NCBI GenBank assembly: GCA_016932575.1
Contig: JAFGCO010000007.1
Coordinates: 62,001-126,000 of the forward strand
Length of the DNA: 64,000 nucleotides
Source of the DNA: a bacterium
GTDB lineage: Bacteria > Zhuqueibacterota > QNDG01 > JAFGCO01
Direction of reading: 5' to 3'
The translations under genes were made by a program, and so were the position numbers. Positions within the stretch are counted from its first letter, which is position 1. Every line of letters begins with the position of its first letter. The notes under the pieces were generated by a model. The model worked only from the letters and a program-made list of their open reading frames with translations. It ran no database searches and was not told the DNA's origin. Below, in pieces: positions 29,754 to 38,761 of this stretch.

Positions 29754-31898
29754 TCATTCTTGTACAATTTCTCTTTGGCTGAACTTCTGAAAATACTTCA
29801 AGCAGGTATCCCGCCAAACATACGCGTCCTGCTGATGTTTGATTAGTTTCTCTGAAACTTCCTGATAAATACAGTCATCGACCTGCCCCTGCAGCGACTT
29901 CCAGGTTTCGACCATATGATCCACATAATCAGTTCCGGCATAATAATGAAGACAAAATTCCTCCCATAATGTCCGGCCAGACTTCATCGAATATGTCCAT
30001 GGCAAATGATGAAACCAGAGCAGATATATTTCCGGACAAGTGTCAGGGGAATTGAATCGTTCCTTCCAGGGCGAAAAATACTGGCTCACCGCATTGCTTC
30101 CTGTTGATGACCTGTCGAAACCGATTCCGTTTGTACCTGCCTTGTGATAATAGACCGAGGTCCAGTCCAAACGTGAGGCATGAGCGAAACTGGGCTGAGG
30201 ACCGTAATGAAAACCCGCCTGCATGATATGATGAAGTCCCAATGGCGTCATATAGTTGACACAGGCTTCCCGGCTTCCCATCATCATCGATTGAATGATA
30301 TTGGCGACAGAATCGTCCTGAGTCAATGACATTCGAATCCATTCGTCGGCAATTTGTTCAGCGGTCAGTTCATGATCCCAGGCCAGACGTCCAAATGCGT
30401 ACCAATTGGCCTGAGCGAAAAAATGCCCGGTCCAGTTGGTATCATCACCGATATTGGACACACCGGCAATACCGGTCATCTTATAGTCATGCAAAGAGCC
30501 ATCAATCACAGACGACAAAGTCGATCCCTCACCCTTTGCATGTGTATCGAATTGCAGATACTCTTTCCACATGGGTGCGAGATAGACCAGATGTGTTGAA
30601 TGACCCAGATATTCCTGTGTAATTTGTAATTCCAGCATTAAGGGAGTTTGTGGCATGGCCCCAAATAGAGGATGAACAGGCTCTCTGGGCTGAAAGTCAA
30701 CGGGTCCATTCTTCGATTGAACAAAAACATTGGATTTGAATTGACCATCCAGTGGGACAAATTCCATATAGGCACGTTTTGCTCGATCCGGGTCCACATT
30801 GGCGTTATAAACAAAAGACCGCCACATGACCACACCGCCGAAAGGTGCCAATGCTTCTGCCAGCATATTGGCGCCATCCGCATGCGTGCGTCCATACTCC
30901 TGCGGACCAGGCATGCTTTCCGAATTGGCTTTCACTAAAAATCCGCCAAAATCCGGAATGAGCCGGTAAATTTCTGCAGCCTTTTCTTTCCACCACATTC
31001 GTACATCAGGATTCAGGGGATCGGAATCCGGCAGATCTCCAATACCTGCGCGTCGGTTCCCTTCAATATGAAATTTTGCGGAGATCGGAGAAGAAAAATT
31101 CACAGAAAGAAATACCCGGATTCCATAGGGCCTGAATACATCAGCCAGTTTCGCCGCCTTATTAAGGTATTCCAATGTTAAAAAGGTCGGATTGGCATTC
31201 ACATTATTTAAAACAACGCCATTAATGCCGATGGAAGCATTGGCCCGCGCATAGTCTTTGTACCGAAGATCGATTCGGTCCGGAAGTTCGTCCCATTTCC
31301 ACAGGGATTTTCCTGCATATCCCCGCTCTACGGAGCCGTCCACATTATCCCAGTGATTGAGAAGCCGGTACTGAATTTTTGGACGGGACATTATATGAAT
31401 ATCATACAGATCCCGACCGGTTTGCAGCATGCGGAGAAAATGAAAAGCACCGTATAACAGACCTTGATCTTGACTGGCTGTAATCAGAATAACCGGATTG
31501 TCAATAAATTTCATGGATTGAATGATAAATCCTTCGTCTCCAATATATGCCAATTGTGATTTTCCGATCTGTTTTTCAATGCCCGGTAACTGCTTCGGTG
31601 TGGCTATGATTAAATCTGAAGATTCGGACAATGAAGTATTCACGAGAATATCTTCTCCGTACATACACGAAAGCCATGCATACATTTCATCCCGGATAAT
31701 CTGGCAGGTTGCCGAACTGCCGGAAACACAAACAACTGAAATCATAGAGGAATATTGTTCGAGAAGATCTTTATTCTCAATTTTCTGATACTTCAGCCAC
31801 AAATCATGGCCGCAATCACTGTGTGATTTTGCCATATTCGAACACTGTAAAAAACATATCAATAAAATTATTCCCGCCCGTGATAAGCAAAATCGCAT
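29754..31898 (-). CDS. Alpha-glucuronidase, GH67
   Basis: 714 residues, full length for GH67, with AGGAG 5-6 bases before the ATG. It removes (4-O-methyl)glucuronic acid from xylo-oligosaccharides. The conserved acidic residues are in FLVKANSESMPGP (Glu327), MEFVPLDGQF (Asp384) and GPVDFQPREP (Glu ~406), in family order. An N-terminal hydrophobic stretch (~8-22) is a signal peptide, so the enzyme is exported, probably to the periplasm, unlike the intracellular GH67 of Geobacillus. It is the first gene of the operon with the symporter, GH10, PfkB, GH3 and GH116 genes. Confidence 0.94.
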   Translation of the reverse strand: MRFCLSRAGIILLICFLQCSNMAKSHSDCGHDLWLKYQKIENKDLLEQYSSMISVVCVSGSSATCQIIRDEMYAWLSCMYGEDILVNTSLSESSDLIIATPKQLPGIEKQIGKSQLAYIGDEGFIIQSMKFIDNPVILITASQDQGLLYGAFHFLRMLQTGRDLYDIHIMSRPKIQYRLLNHWDNVDGSVERGYAGKSLWKWDELPDRIDLRYKDYARANASIGINGVVLNNVNANPTFLTLEYLNKAAKLADVFRPYGIRVFLSVNFSSPISAKFHIEGNRRAGIGDLPDSDPLNPDVRMWWKEKAAEIYRLIPDFGGFLVKANSESMPGPQEYGRTHADGANMLAEALAPFGGVVMWRSFVYNANVDPDRAKRAYMEFVPLDGQFKSNVFVQSKNGPVDFQPREPVHPLFGAMPQTPLMLELQITQEYLGHSTHLVYLAPMWKEYLQFDTHAKGEGSTLSSVIDGSLHDYKMTGIAGVSNIGDDTNWTGHFFAQANWYAFGRLAWDHELTAEQIADEWIRMSLTQDDSVANIIQSMMMGSREACVNYMTPLGLHHIMQAGFHYGPQPSFAHASRLDWTSVYYHKAGTNGIGFDRSSTGSNAVSQYFSPWKERFNSPDTCPEIYLLWFHHLPWTYSMKSGRTLWEEFCLHYYAGTDYVDHMVETWKSLQGQVDDCIYQEVSEKLIKHQQDAYVWRDTCLKYFQKFSQREIVQE

Positions 31899-32307
31899 TC
31901 AAACTCCTGTCATCAAAAATTAAAATTGCTCATATCAAGGATTATTTTTCTACCGCCACTTCAAAATGAATTGTTAAAATAAACCCCGCTTAGCATGGCG
32001 GGGTGATAACAGCCTTTTCTCACATTGATATTATTTCTTTAAGTTTTACTAATAAGGCAAATTGAATAATCAAGCTGTTCGCCTTCGACTGTTTTTTATT
32101 TTCTGAGCCAGATAACATCCTTAAGAATGAAATATTCCAAGCTTTGGTGTCTATATTAAAGAGAATGAAAGTACCCGATATCTGTTGATCCAAAAACTTC
32201 AGCCTGGAAATGCCAGAAATAATATAATAAAACTCAAGTGAACCGCAAGCATATAATGGTTGTTAAATCAAATCCATAACATGTGAATAACAATAATTAA
32301 CAAGCGT
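31899..32307. promoter_or_regulatory. Intergenic region upstream of the xylan operon
   Basis: About 410 bases between galM and the GH67 gene, both read leftward. It contains one hairpin (listed separately) and AT-rich sequence that should carry the promoter of the GH67-to-GH116 operon. No operator could be identified. Confidence 0.5.
31982..32003 (-). terminator. Probable rho-independent terminator
   Basis: Stem ACCCCGC/GCGGGGT (7 bp) with an 8-base loop. Read on the minus strand it is followed by TTTATTTTAAC. It lies ~300 bases past the galM stop and ~85 bases before the GH67 start, so it probably separates the two transcripts. Confidence 0.5.
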
Positions 32308-33450
32308 TTATTTTACTGAAAATTGATAAACTGTTCGTGTCTGATAAACCTCTCCCGGATTTAAAATTGTGCTCGGGAAATGCGGATGATTGGGTGAATC
32401 CGGATAGTGCTGGGTTTCCAGGCAGAATCCGCTGCGTATTGGATACGATTTACCGCTCTTCCCGATCAAATTCCCGTCCAAAAAATTGCCACTGTAAAAC
32501 TGAATGCCGGGTTCAGTGGTAAACACTTCCATGAACCTTCCGGTTGTAGAATCAATAACAGTCGCAGCCATGATGAGTTCACCGGCTTGATTATTCAGCA
32601 CCCAGTTATGATCATAACCCAGCCCAAATTTCAACTGCTCATGATCCATATTGATACGCTCGCCAATTTCATGCGGTTCGGTAAAATCCAAGGGGGTTCC
32701 TGCTACGGGTAATATTTCTCCGGTCGGGATGAGCCCTTCATCAACCGGTGTCATATAGTCGGCAAAAATTGTAAGCTCATGATCCAGAATATTCCCGTTT
32801 CCTTCGCCTTTAAGATTGAAATATGCATGATTGGTCAGGTTCACCGGCGTGGGCTGATCGGTCGTCGCATTGTAATCGATGATCAGCTTGTTCTCATTGG
32901 TCAACTGATACGTCACTGTCACATCCAAATTTCCGGGATATCCTTCCTCTCCGTCTTTGCTCACATAATGGAGCTTTAATCCTTTGCCTGCTTCACCGTC
33001 AATGAATTTGGCGTCCCATATCCGCTTATCAAAACCCTTGATGCCTCCATGCAGGTGACATGGAATGCCTCCAGGTTCGTTGTTGGCAGCCAACGTATAG
33101 GTTTTTTCATTTAAAACAAATTTTCCATGGGCAATCCGGTTTCCATACCGGCCAATCAGGCAACCAAAATACGGGGATTTATCCACATAATCCTCGATGG
33201 TGTTAAATCCAAGTGTGATATCTCCCAGGTTGCCCTCCCGGTCCGGCACCAGCCACCTTACGATGGTACCTCCATAATTGGTAATTTCCAGCCTGACACC
33301 ATTCTCATTCTCCAGAGTATAAAGATAAACTTCCTGTCCATTTACCTGGCCAAAGGGCTTAACGGATGAATCCGGTTTCCGGCACTGAAAAAATGCAATC
33401 AACAGAAAAGCGAATATGGTTGACATCAGTATCCAAAATTTGATCTTCAT
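32308..33450 (-). CDS. galM: Aldose 1-epimerase (mutarotase), exported
   Basis: 380 residues. It interconverts alpha and beta forms of free aldoses. GalM marks are ITNYGGTIVRWLVPDREG, RYGNRIAHGKF, LHGGIKGFDKRIWDA (His), NLTNHAYFNL (His) and EPGIQFYSGNFLDG (Glu). The N-terminus is a hydrophobic signal ending FFQC, with Cys23 as a possible lipid attachment site, although the lipobox is not strict. Export is unusual for textbook GalM but common in polysaccharide-degrading bacteria. It helps sugars released outside the cytoplasm reach the transported form. It lies just upstream of the xylan operon. Confidence 0.93.
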   Translation of the reverse strand: MKIKFWILMSTIFAFLLIAFFQCRKPDSSVKPFGQVNGQEVYLYTLENENGVRLEITNYGGTIVRWLVPDREGNLGDITLGFNTIEDYVDKSPYFGCLIGRYGNRIAHGKFVLNEKTYTLAANNEPGGIPCHLHGGIKGFDKRIWDAKFIDGEAGKGLKLHYVSKDGEEGYPGNLDVTVTYQLTNENKLIIDYNATTDQPTPVNLTNHAYFNLKGEGNGNILDHELTIFADYMTPVDEGLIPTGEILPVAGTPLDFTEPHEIGERINMDHEQLKFGLGYDHNWVLNNQAGELIMAATVIDSTTGRFMEVFTTEPGIQFYSGNFLDGNLIGKSGKSYPIRSGFCLETQHYPDSPNHPHFPSTILNPGEVYQTRTVYQFSVK

Positions 33451-33571
33451 GATCCCTCCTTTTATTTTGTCTTTTTATCAACATACGGATTTCATCATTA
33501 AAATGAATCCGTTCTTAACCATCACAATTCACTTTAAATTGCTTTTGTTCATTATGGAATATTAAAAAAAA

Positions 33572-34600
33572 TTATTGTTTCTGTACGGTCTCAATAAATG
33601 CACGAATATTTTCCGTGGTAACGCCCGGCGGCATCCCTCCTCCACATGAAAGCAGCACCATGGATTGATTATCCAGACCTGAGACTAAATCCCGAGTGGA
33701 TTTTCTGACTTCCTCAGGATTGCCTGCGGCAAGAACGTCCCGGGGCGGTATATTACCCATCATTGCCACTTTGTTCCTTGTTGCGTTTTTCAAGTCATTC
33801 AGACTGACCTCAAAGCCCATATTGAACAAATTCACACCCATCTCCGGCAAATAAGGGGCAGACACTTCACAGGCCGCATCATTATGTAAAAATTTCACAG
33901 ATACGTCGACACTGAACAATTCTTTGAAATAGGGCAAACCAAACGTCTTAAATGCGTCTTCGCCTACAAACCCAATGATATCATCCAGCAACAATATACC
34001 GTCAATCGTGGGAAACGTTTCCATCTGAAGATGCAGCCAGTCCTTGAGAAAAAATGTGATTTTATCAATCAGAGACTGTATTTTATCCGGTTCCATCATC
34101 ATGGCCGTTAAAAATTCTGTGGATCCCATCAAATAGCTGGCAATATTCAATGGCCCTCTTGCCACAGCAAAACGAATTTTATGGCCCTGGTCTTCGATTT
34201 TTTGTTGAGCAAGTTTCAAACGATTCAGCATAAAGGGCAGTAATCCGTCGGTTTTGGGGTTTGGCACATGCATATCATCAATTTCTGAAGTTGAATGGAG
34301 AACTTTATACGCGTGGGGAAATTCATCGGCCGGAAAGTTCGATCGCGCCCCAAACGCGGATGGCTCGGTGCACATACCATATTCGGACCAGAATCCCGGT
34401 AAAAACATCACTTCCGGGAATTCGTTGAGCGCTTTAAAATTGGCTTCAAGCCAAAGGGAATCACTGGTAAAGTAATCCAGTATCTTTATCCCTGCCCAAT
34501 TGGGCAGCCACGGGCTGTCAATAATAAAACCCACGGGTAAAGGATCCAGTATATCACCTGCAATCACACGAAGCAATTCGTTCCATTGTTTATCTGTCAC
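33572..34600 (-). CDS. Uroporphyrinogen decarboxylase (UroD)-family protein, methyltransferase-like
   Basis: 342 residues from a GTG start with AAGGG 6 bases upstream. It is in the UroD superfamily, which contains the heme enzyme and also MtaA/CmuA-type corrinoid methyltransferases. It lacks the N-terminal substrate motif of the true decarboxylase. KFLHNDAACEV and LLSCGGGMPPGVTTENIRA occupy the places of the MtaA zinc ligands (His-x-Cys and Cys), with the middle ligand probably replaced by Asp. There is no corrinoid protein next to it. Its place in a 4-O-methylglucuronoxylan locus suggests a methyl-handling role, but that is inference. Confidence 0.8.
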   Translation of the reverse strand: MTDKQWNELLRVIAGDILDPLPVGFIIDSPWLPNWAGIKILDYFTSDSLWLEANFKALNEFPEVMFLPGFWSEYGMCTEPSAFGARSNFPADEFPHAYKVLHSTSEIDDMHVPNPKTDGLLPFMLNRLKLAQQKIEDQGHKIRFAVARGPLNIASYLMGSTEFLTAMMMEPDKIQSLIDKITFFLKDWLHLQMETFPTIDGILLLDDIIGFVGEDAFKTFGLPYFKELFSVDVSVKFLHNDAACEVSAPYLPEMGVNLFNMGFEVSLNDLKNATRNKVAMMGNIPPRDVLAAGNPEEVRKSTRDLVSGLDNQSMVLLSCGGGMPPGVTTENIRAFIETVQKQ

Positions 34601-34640
34601 TGTTACCCTTTCTTGTTTTCGATCCCCAACATAAGCATAA

Positions 34641-35051
34641 TCAGGCCAATACTATCGGAATTAAATATAGTACACATAAAGATAAAAAACAAACCATCAG
34701 GATATAATGCATCCAAAAATATTTTTCAAGCCTTCGGTTTCTCGAAGGCTTAAAATAAATTATTTGCCACAGGGCACGCCAAAACCAAAATATTACCAGC
34801 ATAAATAAGAGACCCTGGGCGAGATGCTGCGCCCGGGCCAGAACCTGATAGTACCATAGAGATACCGCACCCAATCCAAAAAACAGCAAAAGCAAAGCAA
34901 TATGAATGGTATACAGAATTCTGCGATTCTGTCCGGTTATTTTGGTAAAGTCGCGTTCCCATAAAAACAATTTATAAAAACGTGTATGAAAAAATCCCAT
35001 CAACAATGTAAGAACGCCACCAATTAAAATACAAATTTCACTGATTGTCAT
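34641..35051 (-). CDS. Small four-helix membrane protein of unknown function
   Basis: 136 residues with four hydrophobic segments at about 4-20, 48-66, 77-96 and 112-134. RRILYTIHIALLLLFFGLG and RALWQIIYFKP lie between them. I do not recognise the family. It ends 40 bases upstream of the UroD-family gene on the same strand and may be translated from the same message. Confidence 0.6.
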   Translation of the reverse strand: MTISEICILIGGVLTLLMGFFHTRFYKLFLWERDFTKITGQNRRILYTIHIALLLLFFGLGAVSLWYYQVLARAQHLAQGLLFMLVIFWFWRALWQIIYFKPSRNRRLEKYFWMHYILMVCFLSLCVLYLIPIVLA

Positions 35052-35241
35052 TGATATTCACTCCCATATTGATTAAAAAGCGACCTGAAAGACATGCATC
35101 AAAGCCATTTTCCCTGAACCCGGATCAAATGGCCTAAGCATCATTGTCCCTCTCTGTATTATTGTCTTTACTGCATATCAAGCCTGTCACCAAATGATGA
35201 CAAGCCTCACATGATATCCCGGATTGATTGCACAGAAGGGA

Positions 35242-37071
35242 TTATCGAGTCATCCCCTTTGTCCTCATCCATAATTCAAGCACAGCCAGTGCCCACAACC
35301 GGTGGCTGTGATTTCGAATTCTGGCCTGATGCTCATCCCACATTTTTTGGACAAATTCAGGGTTGAACAAACCCCGTTTTTTCAACGTGGGTGCAGATAT
35401 CAGATCATTTACAAATGATCTGGCACGTTCATGATCGCGAATCCAGTTCTTAAGAGGAATGCTGTGACCCAGCTTGTCCTTTCGGTGTACGATTTCACGA
35501 GGAAGCAGGGGATCTGCAGCCACTTTTTCAATATATTTGGTATCATTCCAACCGCGAATTTTATATCTGGAAGGGATACGGGCACAAAGTTCAACGATTT
35601 CCGGATCCAGCATTGGGAGGCGGGGAGACAGGCCAAAATACCGGGCCATTTCCATACGGCGCAGATAAAACTGCACCACGGTCTGATAGTCTGCATATAA
35701 AGACCTGCTCAATGCATCCGGTCCATTCGCTTCTTGATTAAACCGGATCATCGGATCGAAAATATCATCCTTTAAAATATCTTGTAAAATATCGGGGTGA
35801 AGCAAATCTGCAAGATCTTCCCATCGATAATAAATACGCCAACGCTGAGTTCCCAGAGCCTGTGGAAAAGCATAACTTTCGGAAAAACGTTTCAGCTTGA
35901 CTTTCCAATCTTTTTTCTGCTCTGAATCTGGCAGGCTGCGGCCCAATGTAAAAAGCGGATTTCGAATCATCGGCGGAATCCATCTAAATAATGTACCCAC
36001 CTTGTCCGCCATGTATACCGGATGTCCGGCAAACAATTCATCACCACCGTCTCCCGTAAAAAGAAGTTCTGCCTCTCCTCCTGCTGTTTTGGATAACAGA
36101 TATGTGGCCACATTAATCCCCACATCACAAAAGGGTTCATCCATTAAAGCGACCATAGAACCGGTTTCTAAAATATCTTCAGCGGAATACTCAATGACCT
36201 GATGATTTGCATGCACGGCATCCGCAACGATTTTAGCATAATGAGATTCATCAAACGATTCACCGCGACAGCGGAAAGAAAATGTGGATAATACTGTCTC
36301 GCCTTGCCGATTCAAAAGCGACACAATACTGGAAGAGTCCAGACCGCCGCTTAAAAAGGCTCCCGTTTTCCTTGATTCCCGCCGGATACGGACAGCTTCA
36401 TCCAGAGCTTCACGTACATCATGTCCCCAGGCATCAACAGGTTTTAAATCATCCGGATCAAACCTGATACTCCAATATTTTTCTGTACGCACCCTGCCTG
36501 ATTCCCAGTGTAAAATATGCGCCGGTGGCAATCGGTTTACGTTTGCGTACAGGGAGTGAACACCAGGATTATAACAATAGAGTAAATACTGTACCAACGC
36601 CGGAGCAAAAAGCGAGTATGATGAAACAGCTGCTTCCTTTATTCTACCAGGATCCCCGGAAAATAGCAGCCCCTTATCACTCTTTCCGTAGAAACACTGC
36701 AGAATGCCGATCCTGTCACGAACAATCTGAAGCTTCTTCAAAGTACCGTCCCAAATAGCCAGGACATATGCGCCATTCAATTGATTAAACAATCCCTCCC
36801 CATGATTCAGATAAAGATACCACAGGGCCTCGGCCAGACAGGAGGTTTTTTTACATCCCAATGTTTCCAGATTATACATTTCACCGCGGATTATTAACGC
36901 ATGTTCTTTATCCTCAGCCGAAAAAACGGAAACCGGTGCTTTGGATGCATGCCGGGTGTCTTCATAAAAAACACAATCAGCTGATTTGGATTGATACTGC
37001 AACCGATACTTATTATCATGGAACTTCGACTGACAGGCATGGATTATTTCTTTCCCGACAATACCGAACAA
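35242..37071 (-). CDS. Asparagine synthetase-like protein lacking the glutaminase cysteine
   Basis: 609 residues. An Ntn-type N-terminal domain is followed by an AsnB-type synthetase domain with the PP-loop SGGLDSSSIV (241-250) and FTGDGGDELFAGHP. The N-terminus reads MFGIVGKE: Phe is in the place of the catalytic Cys2 (MCGI in normal enzymes), so glutamine hydrolysis should be lost. The start codon is TTG, with GGGAG 6 bases upstream. It may use free ammonia or another nucleophile to amidate a sugar or peptide, as seen for AsnB-like proteins in capsule and antibiotic clusters. It lies downstream of proS at the end of the polysaccharide locus. Confidence 0.87.
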   Translation of the reverse strand: MFGIVGKEIIHACQSKFHDNKYRLQYQSKSADCVFYEDTRHASKAPVSVFSAEDKEHALIIRGEMYNLETLGCKKTSCLAEALWYLYLNHGEGLFNQLNGAYVLAIWDGTLKKLQIVRDRIGILQCFYGKSDKGLLFSGDPGRIKEAAVSSYSLFAPALVQYLLYCYNPGVHSLYANVNRLPPAHILHWESGRVRTEKYWSIRFDPDDLKPVDAWGHDVREALDEAVRIRRESRKTGAFLSGGLDSSSIVSLLNRQGETVLSTFSFRCRGESFDESHYAKIVADAVHANHQVIEYSAEDILETGSMVALMDEPFCDVGINVATYLLSKTAGGEAELLFTGDGGDELFAGHPVYMADKVGTLFRWIPPMIRNPLFTLGRSLPDSEQKKDWKVKLKRFSESYAFPQALGTQRWRIYYRWEDLADLLHPDILQDILKDDIFDPMIRFNQEANGPDALSRSLYADYQTVVQFYLRRMEMARYFGLSPRLPMLDPEIVELCARIPSRYKIRGWNDTKYIEKVAADPLLPREIVHRKDKLGHSIPLKNWIRDHERARSFVNDLISAPTLKKRGLFNPEFVQKMWDEHQARIRNHSHRLWALAVLELWMRTKGMTR

Positions 37072-37092
37072 ACTAAACTCCCTTTCCCGAAT

Positions 37093-37116
37093 AAATCCCC
37101 CTCAACAGGGGGATTT
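37093..37116. repeat. REP-like or terminator hairpin after proS
   Basis: Stem AAATCCCCC/GGGGGATTT (9 bp) with a 6-base loop TCAACA, followed by TAAAGGGGTG. The word resembles a widespread intergenic repeat. It lies ~45 bases past the proS stop and ~20 bases before the next start, so it could lower read-through into the asparagine-synthetase-like gene. Confidence 0.55.
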
Positions 37117-37162
37117 TAAAGGGGTGATAATCAACTGTATCTTTTTTATATGAAACGGCGGA

Positions 37163-38686
37163 TCAATACGCCTTTGCAAAAATCACCTCTGTCCTGCTCT
37201 CTTTGCCGCATATCACACATGTTCCTTTGGATTTGTGATCCTGGTCAAAAGGGATGCAACGAATGGTCACACCAAGCTCATCATTTACCCTGGTCTCGCA
37301 GTCAGCATCTTCGCACCAGTAAGCACGAACAAATCCCCCGTGGATCTCCGGCTTTTCCTGATTCTTAGGAGTATAAAACACCTTGAATTCTTCCCATGTT
37401 GTCAGACGGTGCAAATGGGCATCCCGATAAACTTTGGCCCGTTCAAACAGCCCATTCTGAATGTCATCCAGAACAGAGATCACACTGTTTATAAATTCCG
37501 TCCGGTTTTGACTGTATCTGTCACGGCGGCCCTGATCTCTTCGTCCGACATACACGGAGTTCTCTTCAATGTCACGGGGACCAATTTCAACAGTTATTGG
37601 AATGCCTTTTTTGACCCATTGCCAGCTCTTTTCACCGGCATTTACCTCACGTTTGTCAATCACCACTTCCAAATCACGTTCATAATATCTCAACTTGCGA
37701 ATATCCGCTGCCAATGATTCGCAATAGGGGAGCACAGTTTCCATGTCCGAATCATTACGGATAATCGGCAGAATAACCACATGGCTGGGTGCCAGCCGGG
37801 GCGGTATAACCATACCATTGTCATCACCGTGAGCCATGATCATGGCACCAATCAGACGGGTAGAAACACCCCAGGAGGTGGTCCAGACATATTCAAGCTG
37901 GCCCTCCCTGCTCTGATACTGAATCTGTGCGGATTTGGCAAAATTTTGTCCCAGAAAATGAGACGTGCCGGATTGCAGAGCTTTTCTGTCCTGCATCATT
38001 GCTTCAATACAGAATGTATGATCCGCTCCGGGAAAACGTTCTCCGGCTGTCTTCTCACCTGTAATCACCGGAACAGCCATGTATTTTTCAGCAAAGGTCT
38101 TGTACACGTCCAGCATTTTCATGGTCTCATCCCATGCCTGATTTCGGGTTTCATGGGCCGTATGCCCCTCCTGCCATAAAAATTCAGTCGTTCGTAAAAA
38201 AAGGCGGGTTCGCATTTCCCATCGAACAATATTGGCCCACTGATTAATTAAAATCGGCAAATCCCGATAGCTCTGTACCCACTTTGCATACATTTCGCCA
38301 ATAATGGTTTCAGAGGTTGGACGCACCACCAGTGGTTCTTCAAGCTCGCCTGCCGGTTTAAGTCCGTTTTTTCCGTCTTCTTCGAGACGATGATGGGTCA
38401 CTACTGCACATTCCTTAGCAAATCCCTCCACATGCTCAGCCTCTTTCTCCATCAAGCGAAGCGGAATAAACAAAGGGAAATAAGCATTTACATGCCCGGT
38501 CTCCTTGAACAGTTTATCCAGGCAACGCTGTATATTCTCCCAGAGTGCATATCCCCAGGGCTTGATCACCATACATCCCCGCACCGGACTCGTTTCCGCC
38601 AAATCTGCGGCGCGAATCACTTGCTGATACCATTCCGAATAGTCTTCCTCTCTTGTTGGCTGAATCGCTGTTTTTTCTTTTTTCAC
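37163..38686 (-). CDS. proS: Prolyl-tRNA synthetase, archaeal/eukaryotic-like type
   Basis: 507 residues. It charges tRNA-Pro with proline. The class II motifs are clear: VRPTSETIIGEMYAKWVQSY, RWEMRTRLFLRTTEFLWQEGHTAH and PGADHTFCIEAMMQD. The absence of the ~180-residue editing insertion of the bacterial ProS type, together with the ~500-residue length, marks the archaeal-type (ProS3) form. The start is GTG. It is a housekeeping gene inside a polysaccharide cluster, so it may be read from the cluster transcript or from its own promoter. Confidence 0.96.
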   Translation of the reverse strand: MKKEKTAIQPTREEDYSEWYQQVIRAADLAETSPVRGCMVIKPWGYALWENIQRCLDKLFKETGHVNAYFPLFIPLRLMEKEAEHVEGFAKECAVVTHHRLEEDGKNGLKPAGELEEPLVVRPTSETIIGEMYAKWVQSYRDLPILINQWANIVRWEMRTRLFLRTTEFLWQEGHTAHETRNQAWDETMKMLDVYKTFAEKYMAVPVITGEKTAGERFPGADHTFCIEAMMQDRKALQSGTSHFLGQNFAKSAQIQYQSREGQLEYVWTTSWGVSTRLIGAMIMAHGDDNGMVIPPRLAPSHVVILPIIRNDSDMETVLPYCESLAADIRKLRYYERDLEVVIDKREVNAGEKSWQWVKKGIPITVEIGPRDIEENSVYVGRRDQGRRDRYSQNRTEFINSVISVLDDIQNGLFERAKVYRDAHLHRLTTWEEFKVFYTPKNQEKPEIHGGFVRAYWCEDADCETRVNDELGVTIRCIPFDQDHKSKGTCVICGKESRTEVIFAKAY

Positions 38687-38761
38687 CGAACAACATCCTT
38701 TTCAATAATTCTTCATTCCTGAAATTCTTTATCCTCACCGTTTCCCAATGATCCGGCCCAG

